From Chitinophagaceae bacterium UBA4411 (GTDB taxonomy: Bacteria > Bacteroidota > Bacteroidia > Chitinophagales > Chitinophagaceae), in assembly GCA_002400415.1 (NCBI GenBank), contig DGQP01000007.1, positions 400,348 to 464,347 on the forward strand: 64,000 bases of DNA, given 5' to 3'. Numbering within the stretch: position 1 is the first letter of the stretch; the number at the start of each line of letters is the position of its first letter. Positions 33,475 to 42,496 of this stretch are shown here, piece after piece. Made by a program: the position numbers and the translations under genes. The notes beneath the pieces are model-generated. The model searched no databases and was not told where the DNA came from. It worked only from the letters and a program-made list of their open reading frames with translations.

Positions 33475-33861
33475 ATGGAAGAAGGTAAAAGACAGAAACA
33501 GATCGCCGGACTGCTGAATGAGGAGATGAATCTCATTTTTCAGCGGTTGGGCCTGGGTATGATCAATGGCGGTATGGTGTCCATTTCTTCGGTAAAAGTG
33601 ACTCCTGACCTGCTGGAAGCAAGGTTTTACCTGAGTTTCTTCCAGGTAAACGATGTGCAGTCTGCCCTGCATAAAATTGAAGAAAAACACCATGAGATCA
33701 AAAAGGAACTGGCGGCCCGGGTACGGCACCAGTTACGGAGCATCCCCGTATTGAAATTCTTCCGGGATGATACACTGGATCATGTGTTTAAAATGGAAGA
33801 AATTTTCAAAAAGATCAGTGATGAGAAATCTCCGTCGACTGATGGTATAACTGAAAACTGA
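33475..33861 (+). CDS. rbfA: Ribosome-binding factor A
   Basis: Assembly factor that binds the 30S subunit and helps 16S rRNA 5'-end maturation. The 128-residue protein starts MEEGKRQKQIAGLLNEEMNL, the expected N-terminal helix. It has the KH-type core VSISSVKVTPDLLEARFYLS and the family end VRHQLRSIPVLKFFRDDTLD. The length is standard for the family. It is followed by an ABC-type permease gene after a short A+T-rich gap with ACT-containing units. Confidence 0.93.
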   Translation: MEEGKRQKQIAGLLNEEMNLIFQRLGLGMINGGMVSISSVKVTPDLLEARFYLSFFQVNDVQSALHKIEEKHHEIKKELAARVRHQLRSIPVLKFFRDDTLDHVFKMEEIFKKISDEKSPSTDGITEN

Positions 33862-33897
33862 TTAACCTGTCAACTAATAAACTAATTAACTCACCCC

Positions 33898-35154
33898 TTG
33901 CATCTTCTCTTTGCCTGGCGCTATTTTAAAGCAAAAAAAACAACAAATGCCATCAATATCATTGCATGGACAAGTGTTGCTGCCATTATAATAGGCACAA
34001 CAGCACTGGTATTGGTACTAAGCGTATTCAATGGATTTGAAGGCCTGGTAAAATCATTGTATTCTTCTTTTTATACCGACCTGAAAGTGATGCCGGTTTC
34101 CGGCAAACTGATGACATTGTCTTCCGCCCAGTTACAAAAAATCAAAGCCATTCCCGGTATCCGTAATTTTTCATTGGTGCTGGAAGAAAAAGCGTTTTTG
34201 CAAACTAAAACAAGGCAGTTTGGAGAAGAAGACGGGGAAAGAGAAAATCAGAAAGTGGTACAGTTAAAAGGGGTGGATAAACAATACAGGTACGTAACCG
34301 GGGTGGCCGGCAATTTATTCAAAGGTGAATTTGTGTTGGGAGATAGGGAATCGCCTCAGATGATCATCGGCGCAGGTGTGGAAAGGACACTGGATATTGA
34401 TGCTGATAATCACCTGGATCCATTAGTGGTTTACCTGCCGAGAAAAGATGGCACCGAACAACTGGACCCACTGGAATCCATTTCTTCCAGCCAGGTCACG
34501 GTAAGCGGCGGTTTTATGGTACAGCAGGATTTTGATAATACGTTTTGCATTACCAATATTGATTTTTTGCGAAATGCACTAAAATTAAAAGACGATCAGT
34601 ATTCGGCGGTTGAAATTGCTGTTACTGATCCGGCCACGGCAGACGATATTCAACAAAAAATAAAGCATGTGCTGGGTGATAAGTATGAAGTACTGAATAA
34701 ATACCAGCAAAATAAAAGCCTGTATGCTGTCATGAATATGGAACGCTGGGCTATTTATGGGGTGCTGAGCCTGATCCTTGTCGTCGCTGCATTCACGATG
34801 ATCGGTGCTTTGACTATGCTGGTGCTGGAAAAGCAAAAAGATATCAGTGTGCTGCATGCATTGGGAGCCGGCAGGAGTTTTATACAAAAAATTTTCCTGA
34901 ATGAAGGTATGTTACTGGCATTGATCGGGGGAGGGATTGGCATGCTGCTCGCATTACTGATTGCGGTATTGCAGATAAATTTTCATCTTATTCCATTAAC
35001 GGGAGGTTCTTTCCTGATCGATTATTTTCCCGTGCAGCTCAGGATAGCTGATTTCCTGCTGGTTGGGGCTACGGTTTTTATTATAGCCTTACTGGCATCA
35101 TGGTTTCCTTCGCGGAAAGCAGCCCTGCAGCAATTTTCATTAAAAAGTGAATAA
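33898..35154 (+). CDS. FtsX-like ABC transporter permease (LolC/LolE-like)
   Basis: A 418-residue inner-membrane permease of the MacB/FtsX/LolE fold. It has one N-terminal helix (NIIAWTSVAAIIIGTTALVL), a large periplasmic domain (about 50-270) and three C-terminal helices (about 282-305, 330-358, 380-402). The start YFKAKKTTNAINIIAWTSVA and the motif VLALGAG-like ISVLHALGAGRSFI match LolC/LolE-type proteins that release lipoproteins for outer-membrane transport. A separate ATPase (LolD) is required and is not adjacent. The start codon is a TTG. No ATG allows a full N-terminal helix. Confidence 0.85.
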   Translation: MHLLFAWRYFKAKKTTNAINIIAWTSVAAIIIGTTALVLVLSVFNGFEGLVKSLYSSFYTDLKVMPVSGKLMTLSSAQLQKIKAIPGIRNFSLVLEEKAFLQTKTRQFGEEDGERENQKVVQLKGVDKQYRYVTGVAGNLFKGEFVLGDRESPQMIIGAGVERTLDIDADNHLDPLVVYLPRKDGTEQLDPLESISSSQVTVSGGFMVQQDFDNTFCITNIDFLRNALKLKDDQYSAVEIAVTDPATADDIQQKIKHVLGDKYEVLNKYQQNKSLYAVMNMERWAIYGVLSLILVVAAFTMIGALTMLVLEKQKDISVLHALGAGRSFIQKIFLNEGMLLALIGGGIGMLLALLIAVLQINFHLIPLTGGSFLIDYFPVQLRIADFLLVGATVFIIALLASWFPSRKAALQQFSLKSE

Positions 35155-35222
35155 CAGGTTTGGGGGAATAAAAAAAGAAACCAGTTATGATTTCTTTTAT
35201 GCAATAAGTTCAAAGGTTATGA

Positions 35223-36059
35223 TTAATAATCACCAAGAGTCTCCGGCAATTGTGCCAACGCTTTTGCTAATTGTTCATCATTGGGTGCGATGCCGTGCCA
35301 TTCATGTGACCCTTCCATAAAATCAATTCCCTTACCCATTTCGGTTTTCATCAGGATTACGATAGGTTTTCCTTTGCCAACAAAAGTTTTGGCATATTCC
35401 AGCGTTTTAACCACTTCATCAACATCGTTACCTTTTTCCAGTTGAATCACTTCCCAGCCAAATGCAGCAAATTTTGCCGGCAGGTCGCCCAAACTCATCA
35501 CTTTTTTGGTAGGTCCGTCAATTTGCTGACCATTCCAGTCAACAGTTGAAATAAGATTATCAACCTGGTGGTGGGCTGCAAACATGGCAGCTTCCCAGAT
35601 TTGTCCTTCCTGCAACTCACCATCGCCATGTAATGAATAAACTACGGCAGACTCTTTATTCAGTTTCTTGGTCAGAGCGGCACCAATAGCCGCACTCATT
35701 CCTTGCCCTAATGAGCCGGAAGCAATCCTTACACCTGGTAAATGCTCATGTGTTGCCGGATGGCCCTGCAACCTGGTATTTAATCTTCTGAAAGTAGCCA
35801 GTTCTTTTATGTCAAAGTAACCTGAGCGGGCCAATGTTGAATAGAAAAGGGGAGAAATATGTCCGTTTGATAGGAAAAATACGTCTTCATTTGTTGCGTC
35901 CATGTTGAAGGACGGGTCATGTTTCATAACCTTAAAGTACAGGGCTGTTAAAAAATCTGCACATCCTAAGGAGCCACCGGGGTGGCCGCTGCTGGCGCCA
36001 TGCACCATTCTTACTATATCCCTGCGGATTTGCGAAGCAATTGCACTTAATTCTGCCAT
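35223..36059 (-). CDS. Transketolase, N-terminal (TPP-binding) subunit
   Basis: A 278-residue protein corresponding to the first half of transketolase in the split form. It has GHPGGSLGCADFLTALYF, the cofactor region LSNGHISPLFYS, GSLGQGMSAAIGAAL and the TPP motif HGDGELQEGQIWEA through TVDWNGQQIDG. Activity needs the C-terminal pyrimidine-binding subunit, which in many genomes follows directly. Here only 68 bp separate the stop from the convergent FtsX-like gene, so the partner must lie elsewhere. Confidence 0.92.
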   Translation of the reverse strand: MAELSAIASQIRRDIVRMVHGASSGHPGGSLGCADFLTALYFKVMKHDPSFNMDATNEDVFFLSNGHISPLFYSTLARSGYFDIKELATFRRLNTRLQGHPATHEHLPGVRIASGSLGQGMSAAIGAALTKKLNKESAVVYSLHGDGELQEGQIWEAAMFAAHHQVDNLISTVDWNGQQIDGPTKKVMSLGDLPAKFAAFGWEVIQLEKGNDVDEVVKTLEYAKTFVGKGKPIVILMKTEMGKGIDFMEGSHEWHGIAPNDEQLAKALAQLPETLGDY

Positions 36060-36290
36060 AACAACTAATTCTTTTAAACTTTTTCTATCTCTTCAGTTCA
36101 AAGGTTCCACCGGCGCTGCAAAAGTGCAATCTTTTTTGATATAAACACCTGTTCATCCCATCATTCTGGTATAAAAAAATAATTCCTGCGGGTTTCATTG
36201 AAAAATAACACGTAAATGCACTAAAAACATGAAACACAATAGGAAAAACAAACATGAACACATATTTTTGCCCACGAAAACCTTACCTGC

Positions 36291-37427
36291 ATGCTTGATG
36301 TGCTTTTAACAGCTTCAGTTTCTTTCATTATTTCTTTTCTCGCTATTCCTGTTGTATTACAAATAGCTGAGCAAAAGAAATTGTATGATATACCTGATGA
36401 AAGAAAGGTCCATACCCGTCCTGTTTCCTCTCTTGGAGGAGTAGGGATTTTTGGCGGCTTCCTGCTGGCAGCCTTATTGTCTGTCCAGGGTAATCAAAAC
36501 CCGGAATTTCAGTATTTTTTTGCCGCAGCCCTGGTGATTTTTTTCCTCGGCCTTAAAGATGACCTGATGGTGCTTTCTGCCAGCAAAAAATTTGTGGGAC
36601 AGGTAATAGCAGCTTCTATACTTATCCATCTTGGAGGTATCAGGCTGGATAGTATGCATGGTTTATTTGGATTTGAGCAGGTTCCGGAAGCATTCGGCCT
36701 GGCATTATCATACCTGACCATCATTGTGGTCATCAATTCTTTTAACCTGATCGATGGTATTGACGGGCTTGCTTCCAGCCTTGGTATCATCACCATGCTC
36801 ATATTTGGTACTTATTTCTTTGCTGTTGATCAGCAGGCCTATGCTTTATTAGCCTTTTCTATGGCAGGCAGCCTGGTGGCATTCCTGATATTTAATCATC
36901 ACCCGGCCAAAATTTTCATGGGAGACTCGGGTTCACTCATGATAGGGCTGGTGAATTCAATATTGGTTATCAAATTCATTACTGTCGCTGATTCACCGGC
37001 CGTGCTTATACCTGTTGATTCAGCTGCTGCTGTTGGGATTTCTATCCTGATCGTTCCGTTGCTGGATACACTCAGGGTATTTGCTATTCGTATTGTCAAT
37101 GGACGATCGCCATTTACTCCCGACAGGAACCATATACATCATTTGTTGTTAGACAGGGGGCTTGGACATGCAGCTGTAACTCTTACTTGTGTGAGCATCA
37201 ACTTGTTTTTTGTGGCATTTGCTTACCTGGGTAGATCAATGGGGCCGACTTATCTTGTGCTGATTATGCTGGTTTTATCGTCTTCCGGCCTTGGACTGTT
37301 ATATTATCGCAGAAAACCACGCCGCAGGATGGTTATTGCCAAAAGCATCAATGGAACCACAGAACTGAAAACTACTTCTAAAGTGGTAACATTGACTCAT
37401 GAAGCATCTGTTGCCGATAAAAATTAG
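36291..37427 (+). CDS. Undecaprenyl-phosphate GlcNAc-1-phosphate transferase-like protein (WecA/TagO/MraY family)
   Basis: A 378-residue multi-pass membrane enzyme that transfers a sugar-1-phosphate from a UDP-sugar to undecaprenyl phosphate, starting surface polysaccharide synthesis. Family motifs: ERKVHTRPVSSLGGVGIFGG, FLGLKDDLMVLS (the DD pair), NLIDGIDGLASSLG, HHPAKIFMGDSGSLMIG and RNHIHHLLLDRG (the HIHH signature typical of the WecA branch). About 10-11 helices are present, with a C-terminal cytoplasmic tail. MraY itself is less likely because of the HIHH motif. It is monocistronic, with a strong terminator. Confidence 0.92.
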   Translation: MLDVLLTASVSFIISFLAIPVVLQIAEQKKLYDIPDERKVHTRPVSSLGGVGIFGGFLLAALLSVQGNQNPEFQYFFAAALVIFFLGLKDDLMVLSASKKFVGQVIAASILIHLGGIRLDSMHGLFGFEQVPEAFGLALSYLTIIVVINSFNLIDGIDGLASSLGIITMLIFGTYFFAVDQQAYALLAFSMAGSLVAFLIFNHHPAKIFMGDSGSLMIGLVNSILVIKFITVADSPAVLIPVDSAAAVGISILIVPLLDTLRVFAIRIVNGRSPFTPDRNHIHHLLLDRGLGHAAVTLTCVSINLFFVAFAYLGRSMGPTYLVLIMLVLSSSGLGLLYYRRKPRRRMVIAKSINGTTELKTTSKVVTLTHEASVADKN

Positions 37428-37446
37428 TTATTAATAAAAAGCTTTA

Positions 37447-37488
37447 GCCGGGAGAAATACATCGATGATTCTCCCGGCATTTTTTTTT
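37447..37488 (+). terminator. Intrinsic terminator after the WecA-like gene
   Basis: Perfect 10-bp stem GCCGGGAGAA/TTCTCCCGGC with a 12-nt loop, followed by eight Ts. Confidence 0.92.
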
Positions 37489-37504
37489 GATTCCCGTCTT
37501 TTAT

Positions 37505-37512
37505 TAGCTTTG
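37505..37512 (+). promoter_or_regulatory. Candidate -7 element for frr
   Basis: TAGCTTTG matches TAnnTTTG. A TTTG lies 15 nt upstream (37486-37489), short for a -33 element. A small hairpin, CCGTAT/ATACGG, follows in the leader. Confidence 0.4.
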
Positions 37513-37554
37513 CGTCCCGTATCAGGTATACGGTAGTATTTAAAAATACATATT

Positions 37555-38118
37555 ATGACAGAAGATATTTCCTCAATCATCGCCACTGCCGGCGATCATA
37601 TGAGTAAAGCGATCAGCCATCTTGAAACGGAACTGGTCAAGATCAGGGCCGGTAAAGCCAATCCGCAAATGCTGGATGGCCTGGTGGTGGACTATTATGG
37701 TTCTCCAATGCCCATTAACCAGGTAGCTAATATCAGTGTGATGGATGCCAGGACCCTGAGCATACAACCCTGGGAAAAAAACATGTTACAACCCATTGAA
37801 AGAGCAATAATCAACGCTAACCTCGGTGTTACCCCTCAAAACGATGGCGCTATCATACGGCTTTTTCTTCCTCCTTTGACGGAGGAAAGAAGAAAAGAAC
37901 TGGTAAAAAGATGCCAGGGGGAAGGTGAACAATCTAAAGTGGCAGTCCGGAATATCCGCCGTGATGCCATTGAGAATATAAAAAAATTGCAAAAGAACGG
38001 TTTGAGTGAGGATGCAGCAAAAGATGCTGAAGCAGAGGTGCAGGTAGTGACAGATAAATTTATCTCATTGGTTGAGAAGCACCTTGCATCCAAAGAAAAA
38101 GAGATAATGGCGGTATAA
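37555..38118 (+). CDS. frr: Ribosome recycling factor
   Basis: Splits the post-termination ribosome together with EF-G. The 187-residue protein, the standard length, shows HLETELVKIRAGKANPQMLD, the signature DYYGSPMPINQVANISVMDA, then IQPWEKNMLQPIERAI, PPLTEERRKELVK and the C-terminal helix motif VRNIRRDAIENIKKLQK. It is monocistronic between the WecA-like gene and a convergent exporter gene. Confidence 0.98.
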   Translation: MTEDISSIIATAGDHMSKAISHLETELVKIRAGKANPQMLDGLVVDYYGSPMPINQVANISVMDARTLSIQPWEKNMLQPIERAIINANLGVTPQNDGAIIRLFLPPLTEERRKELVKRCQGEGEQSKVAVRNIRRDAIENIKKLQKNGLSEDAAKDAEAEVQVVTDKFISLVEKHLASKEKEIMAV

Positions 38119-38123
38119 GAAAA

Positions 38124-39059
38124 TTATTCAGGATGAGAATGACCAGGCGTGGCAATGATTGCTGCGCCTGTTTTTTTGCCGGGCCTGTTGGCAAGATAAA
38201 CACCCAGCAGGATAATACCCAGGCAGATCACCTGCAGCCAGGAAATGTGTTCGTGATCGATGAAACCCCATAACAAGGCAATAAAAGGGATGCCATATGT
38301 AACCAGGGAGGCAAATAAACCACCCGCCCGTTGCACCAGTATGTAAAACAACACGGTGGCAATAGCACTGCCGGCAATACCCAGGCCACCAGCAGCTACT
38401 ACAGCATGTTGGATGCGGGCTGAAGTAAAGTCAAGTTGAAAAAAATCCTGCTGCCAGAGCACAAGGGCAGTGGGAATAACCATAAAGGCTAGAGATACAG
38501 TGGCAACATGAACGGGGTTTAATCCCTTTAGTTTGTGGCTGACCATATTAACATTGATCCCGTATAAAAAAGTAGCCAGCAGGATCAGTAATGTATAGTT
38601 AAGATTGGTGAAGCTGATATTTTTTTGCCCCATTAATGCAGGTGCCAGCGTAAGTAATACCAACCCCAGGAACCCTGTAAGTACGCCAATAATCTTCTGT
38701 ATTTTAATCTTGTCCTTAAAAAACAAAATACCGATTACTGCTACACAGATCGGGGTCAGTGAATTAAGAATTCCTCCCAGCGAACCATCTATCCTTGTCA
38801 TGGCAATGGCGAATAAGAACGCCGGTAATAAATTACCAAACACGGCGCTGAGTATAACCATACCTAACTTTTGTTTAGGAATACGGGAAAAATAAAAAAA
38901 AGCAAAAGGGACAAACACAATACCCGCAGAAAAGATCCGCAGGGCGGCAATCTGCGGACCATTCAGGGAGAGGCTGCTGTCTTTCATCAGCTTGAAAGAA
39001 CTACCCCAGATAATACAGAGTATAATGAAAATTGCCCAGCAGATGAATTTATTATTCAT
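38124..39059 (-). CDS. EamA/DMT-family transporter
   Basis: A 311-residue inner-membrane protein with about ten helices in two EamA repeats: from MNNKFICWAIFIILCIIWGS, with IDGSLGGILNSLTPICVAVI ending the first repeat, and from TNLNYTLLILLATFLYGINV in the second. The start at 39059 is preferred; an ATG at 39119 would add 20 residues that lack membrane-protein character. Members export metabolites such as amino acids; the substrate is unknown. It ends 6 bp from the convergent frr stop. Confidence 0.85.
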   Translation of the reverse strand: MNNKFICWAIFIILCIIWGSSFKLMKDSSLSLNGPQIAALRIFSAGIVFVPFAFFYFSRIPKQKLGMVILSAVFGNLLPAFLFAIAMTRIDGSLGGILNSLTPICVAVIGILFFKDKIKIQKIIGVLTGFLGLVLLTLAPALMGQKNISFTNLNYTLLILLATFLYGINVNMVSHKLKGLNPVHVATVSLAFMVIPTALVLWQQDFFQLDFTSARIQHAVVAAGGLGIAGSAIATVLFYILVQRAGGLFASLVTYGIPFIALLWGFIDHEHISWLQVICLGIILLGVYLANRPGKKTGAAIIATPGHSHPE

Positions 39060-39142
39060 AATGGAAGGGGCAAAGTTCAAGAAATGGCCGGACAAGCAGC
39101 AATTATTTTTATATTGCAACTATCAAATACAAGCAGACCCCA

Positions 39143-39889
39143 ATGAGCAGCATTGAACTGAATAAAATATCCACCCGGGCCCCGAAAGACTGGGATAAAG
39201 AAGAAACTAAAAAAAAGACAGCCAGGATACTGGAAGAACTGGATGAATTACAAAACCTGCTGTTTGCTGAAAGCAAGCATTCTGTGCTGGTAGTAATACA
39301 GGGAATGGATGGCAGCGGCAAAGACGGGTTGATCAGGAATGTGCTGGGAAATATGAACCCGCAAGGGGTAACAGTGAAATCCTATAAAGCCCCGACAGCA
39401 GAAGAACTGGCTCATGATTTTCTTTGGCGTATTCACCAGCATGCTCCTGGTAAAGGAATGATACAGGTATTTAACCGTTCACACTACGAAGATATCCTGG
39501 TGACAAGAGTGCATAAATGGTGTGATGATGCAACTGCCAAAAAGAGGATGAAGGCGATCAATGATTTTGAAGAACTGATACAGGAACATAATCATACACA
39601 TATCCTGAAATTTTACCTTCATATTTCGTCTGAAGAGCAGCAGGAAAGGCTTCATGAACGGTTGAAGGATCCGGCAAAAATGTGGAAGTACAACGAAAAT
39701 GATTTTGAAGAGGCCAAACTCTGGGATATCTATATGCAGATGTATGAGGAGTGTTTTGAAAATTGTAACAACATTCCCTGGACCATCGTGCCGGCTGACC
39801 AGAACTGGTACAAAGAATATATAGTCGCCAGCCAGTTACATGACCTTTTACAAAGCCTGGGTATGCAATTTCCGGGGCTCAAAAAATAA
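39143..39889 (+). CDS. ppk2: Polyphosphate kinase 2 family protein
   Basis: Uses polyphosphate to phosphorylate nucleoside mono- or diphosphates, or the reverse. The 248-residue single-domain protein has Walker A VIQGMDGSGKDGLIRNVLG (about residues 51-69), a Walker-B-like NRSHYEDILVTRVH and lid residues in RLKDPAKMWKYNENDFEE. The order matches the PPK2_C domain. Whether it prefers AMP, ADP or GDP cannot be told from the motifs. Divergent from the EamA exporter gene, it is upstream of mscL. Confidence 0.92.
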   Translation: MSSIELNKISTRAPKDWDKEETKKKTARILEELDELQNLLFAESKHSVLVVIQGMDGSGKDGLIRNVLGNMNPQGVTVKSYKAPTAEELAHDFLWRIHQHAPGKGMIQVFNRSHYEDILVTRVHKWCDDATAKKRMKAINDFEELIQEHNHTHILKFYLHISSEEQQERLHERLKDPAKMWKYNENDFEEAKLWDIYMQMYEECFENCNNIPWTIVPADQNWYKEYIVASQLHDLLQSLGMQFPGLKK

Positions 39890-39989
39890 TAACTGCCGTA
39901 TATTATTTAATATATTTATGCAATAAGTTGTTTTCTGAGATACCTGGAGTTTTTACTAACATATTTTTTACCACTTAAAACCAATTTGT

Positions 39990-40361
39990 ATGGGAATGCT
40001 AAAAGAATTCAGGGACTTTGCCATGAAAGGCAATGTAATTGACCTGGCTGTTGCAACAGTATTAGGAGTTGCCTTTAATGCCATAGTAGGTGCGGTCGTT
40101 GATCATATCCTCATGCCGGTGGTGGGGATGATTACCGGAGGTATTGATTTTAATACCCTGTCGGTAAAAGTGGGCAGTGCAGAATTAAAATATGGGATGG
40201 CAATAACGGCTTCTATTAAATTCCTTGCCATTGCGATGTTCCTTTTCCTGGTTATTAAGGCGATGAACAAAATGAAGAAAAATGAGGAAGTTGCTGCGCC
40301 TGCTGCTCCGCCTGAGGACATTGTTCTTTTGCGGGAGATCAGGGATGCGCTGAAAAAATAA
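39990..40361 (+). CDS. mscL: Large-conductance mechanosensitive channel
   Basis: Homopentameric channel that opens under membrane tension to release osmolytes. The 123-residue protein has the family start MLKEFRDFAMKGNVIDLAVA, followed by helix TM1 through VVGMITGG, and TM2 (ITASIKFLAIAMFLFLVIKA). The C-terminal cytoplasmic helix ends PPEDIVLLREIRDALKK. It is monocistronic, with a terminator. Confidence 0.97.
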   Translation: MGMLKEFRDFAMKGNVIDLAVATVLGVAFNAIVGAVVDHILMPVVGMITGGIDFNTLSVKVGSAELKYGMAITASIKFLAIAMFLFLVIKAMNKMKKNEEVAAPAAPPEDIVLLREIRDALKK

Positions 40362-40407
40362 GGTGGAAAAAGCAGGGCCTGCCCGAAGCCTTTTTCCCTT
40401 ACTTTTG

Positions 40408-40447
40408 AGCCCCGTAGCGGCAGTTAACCGTTACGGGGCTTTCTTTA
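40408..40447 (+). terminator. Intrinsic terminator after mscL
   Basis: 13-bp stem AGCCCCGTAGCGG/CCGTTACGGGGCT (one G-U pair) with a CAGTTAA loop, followed by TTCTTT. Confidence 0.85.
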
Positions 40448-40469
40448 CCAGCAAAACTTTGAGTGAGCA

Positions 40470-41258
40470 GTGAATAATTCCGCGTACCAGATCAAATTAC
40501 CCCAGTTTGAAGGTCCTTTTGACCTCTTGCTCTTCTTTATTGAAAGAGACGAACTTGATATTTATAATATCCCGATCACAAAAATTACCAACGATTTCCT
40601 GGATTATATACACCAGCAGGAATCATTAAATATTGAAATGTCCAGCGAGTTCATCCTGTTCATTTCCACACTTATGCGAATCAAAGCCAAGATGCTCTTA
40701 CCCCGCAAAGAACTGGATGCGCAGGGTAACGAGATTGACCCTCGGGAAGAACTGGTTAATAAGATACTTGAATACAAACGCTTCAAAGAAGCTTCCGCCC
40801 AGATGGCTGAAATGGAAGCCCTGCGGATGCTGATGGTGAAAAGAGGTAATATCCAGAAAGAACTGGCGATGGTGGGCGAGGAAGCTGGTGATGGAACAGA
40901 GATACAGAATATTACCCTGTTCAAGCTGATGAAGGCTTTTGAAAGGGCCATGCAGAAATACAGCGACCGGGTGAATAAGCCGGTGCATACGGTGGTACAA
41001 TATCATTATACCATGGAAACCAGCCGCCAGAGCATGCTGTCCCTGGCCCAGGAACAAAAAACGGTATCTTTTGAGAAGATATTTGAAAAAGCAGATAACA
41101 GGGTACATGCAATTTTTCTTTTCCTTTCCTTACTGGAACTGGTGCAGCAAAAATTCCTGAAGATCATGATCGGGGAGGGGATGAATAATTTCATTATTGA
41201 ATACAATGAGCCGGAAAACAGGCTGGCCGAACTGGAAGAAGAAAATCAACCTCAATAA
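40470..41258 (+). CDS. scpA: Segregation and condensation protein A
   Basis: Kleisin subunit that bridges SMC heads in chromosome condensation. The 262-residue protein starts with a GTG and has the kleisin N-terminal signature LPQFEGPFDLLLFFIERDEL, then TNDFLDYIHQQESLNIEMSS and LMRIKAKMLLPRKE. The C-terminal winged-helix part has VSFEKIFEKA and AIFLFLSLLELVQQKFLKI. scpB is not adjacent. OsmC follows after 22 bp and may be in the same transcript. Confidence 0.95.
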   Translation: MNNSAYQIKLPQFEGPFDLLLFFIERDELDIYNIPITKITNDFLDYIHQQESLNIEMSSEFILFISTLMRIKAKMLLPRKELDAQGNEIDPREELVNKILEYKRFKEASAQMAEMEALRMLMVKRGNIQKELAMVGEEAGDGTEIQNITLFKLMKAFERAMQKYSDRVNKPVHTVVQYHYTMETSRQSMLSLAQEQKTVSFEKIFEKADNRVHAIFLFLSLLELVQQKFLKIMIGEGMNNFIIEYNEPENRLAELEEENQPQ

Positions 41259-41280
41259 CAACAACTAAAATACTTTAATT

Positions 41281-41691
41281 ATGAAACGTTACGCTACAGC
41301 AAACTGGAAAGGCACCGGTAAAGAAGGTACAGGAACCAACACCACGCAATCAGGTGTTTTAACGGATACACAATATTCGTATAAAAGCCGTTTTGAAGAA
41401 GGCATCGGGACAAACCCCGAAGAACTGATTGCCGCTGCTCATGCAGGTTGTTTTACCATGAAATTGAGTTTTGTATTGAATGCAGCAGGTTTTACTGCTG
41501 ATAATATTGATACAAAATGCACCATTACCCTGGATAGCGGGGCTATTACAGAAAGCCACCTGGAAGTAACAGCATCGGTTCCCGGTGTTGACGCTGAAAA
41601 ATTTGCTGAGTTTGCTGCAGATGCAAAAGCAAACTGCCCGATCAGCAAATTGCTGAATACAAATATCACCATGGAAGCCAGTTTGGTATAA
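41281..41691 (+). CDS. OsmC-family peroxiredoxin-like protein
   Basis: Reduces organic hydroperoxides or hydrogen peroxide using two cysteines. The 136-residue protein has the first redox Cys in AAHAGCFTMKLSFVL and the second in ANCPISKLLNTNI, with the OsmC-subgroup GIGTNPEELIAAAHA motif. This layout fits the OsmC rather than the Ohr branch. It follows scpA by 22 bp and ends in a bidirectional terminator. Confidence 0.93.
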   Translation: MKRYATANWKGTGKEGTGTNTTQSGVLTDTQYSYKSRFEEGIGTNPEELIAAAHAGCFTMKLSFVLNAAGFTADNIDTKCTITLDSGAITESHLEVTASVPGVDAEKFAEFAADAKANCPISKLLNTNITMEASLV

Positions 41692-41709
41692 ACAGCTTTC
41701 TTAAATAGC

Positions 41710-41747
41710 AAATGCCATCCTGCAAATGCGGGATGGCATTTTTGTTT
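41710..41747 (+). terminator. Intrinsic terminator between osmC-like and L,D-transpeptidase genes
   Basis: 14-bp stem AAATGCCATCCTGC/GCGGGATGGCATTT with a 4-nt loop, followed by TTTGTTTT. Near-symmetrical flanks allow use in both directions. Confidence 0.88.
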
Positions 41748-41755
41748 TCATGGCT

Positions 41756-42403
41756 TTACTCAAATATCCAGAGAAGCACAGGCTTTTTAGAAGCGTTGAT
41801 GATCGGTTTTAATTGTAATAAATACCCGGGGGATACAGTCGGGCAGCCATCACTCTGGCATATTTCTTCATTTGTTTCTGTTTCAGGAACACATTCATGG
41901 CCGTGAAGCACCACATATCTTTCAAATGCTTTATCATTTGTTTTATCCAATCCATGTAATTTAAAAGCAAGACCAAAACGGCCCTTGTAAGAATACCCGA
42001 TCTTATATTTTCCTAATGAAGTACAGCCGCAACCTACGGTGTTGCCATATTTTCTTCCTTCCAGCCAGTTTTCATTGCAGCGGCCATGTGTAACCAAACC
42101 ACTGTTTTGCAGGGTATCTTTTTTCAGATCATAAACAAAAAAACGGTTTTGTGAGGAAGGAAGGCTCATATCAACCAGGAAGCATATTTGCCCGTTATAA
42201 TTATGCTGCTCTGTAAATGATTTAGCCAGGGCAGCTTTACTCCTTAATCTTTCAAGGATGGTTTTACTGATCTTCTTGTCCTTGCTGACGGCAACGGGAT
42301 GCCTCGCTGCTATTTTTTTTAACGTGCCTGAACCAGATAACCAGGCATAGGCTATCAGGCCAAGTGCCAGGAGGATAATAGTAGTAATGAATAATCTCTT
42401 CAT
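41756..42403 (-). CDS. L,D-transpeptidase family (YkuD-like) murein enzyme
   Basis: A 215-residue exported protein with an N-terminal signal anchor (MKRLFITTIILLALGLIAYA). The catalytic region has the conserved His in YVVLHGHEC and the nucleophile Cys in SDGCPTVSP, as in murein L,D-transpeptidase catalytic-domain proteins of the YkuD_2 type. TVGCGCTSLGKYKIG is the segment before the active-site strand. It probably cross-links or modifies peptidoglycan in the periplasm. It is transcribed alone, converging on the osmC-like gene. Confidence 0.85.
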   Translation of the reverse strand: MKRLFITTIILLALGLIAYAWLSGSGTLKKIAARHPVAVSKDKKISKTILERLRSKAALAKSFTEQHNYNGQICFLVDMSLPSSQNRFFVYDLKKDTLQNSGLVTHGRCNENWLEGRKYGNTVGCGCTSLGKYKIGYSYKGRFGLAFKLHGLDKTNDKAFERYVVLHGHECVPETETNEEICQSDGCPTVSPGYLLQLKPIINASKKPVLLWIFE

Positions 42404-42496
42404 ACCGTTGTACAGTTGGTAAGATACCTAACGGTAAAGATTCCATACCTGGTCTAAAGAAAAACTTAAAATCCGGGGGTTAAATTTTTATATTAT

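Noticed and set aside
33862..33897. Periodic ACT-containing run between rbfA and the FtsX-like gene as another heptad array
   Set aside because: Spacing is 8 nt, only three units are clear and there is no inverted arm; listed here as too weak.
36060..36290. Possible small gene or RNA in the 230-bp gap between the transketolase half and the WecA-like gene
   Set aside because: A+T-rich DNA without a convincing frame, hairpin or promoter pair; nothing supportable seen.
40398..40405. TACTTTTG-type box as a scpA promoter
   Set aside because: It precedes the mscL terminator, so a transcript from it would run into the hairpin before scpA.
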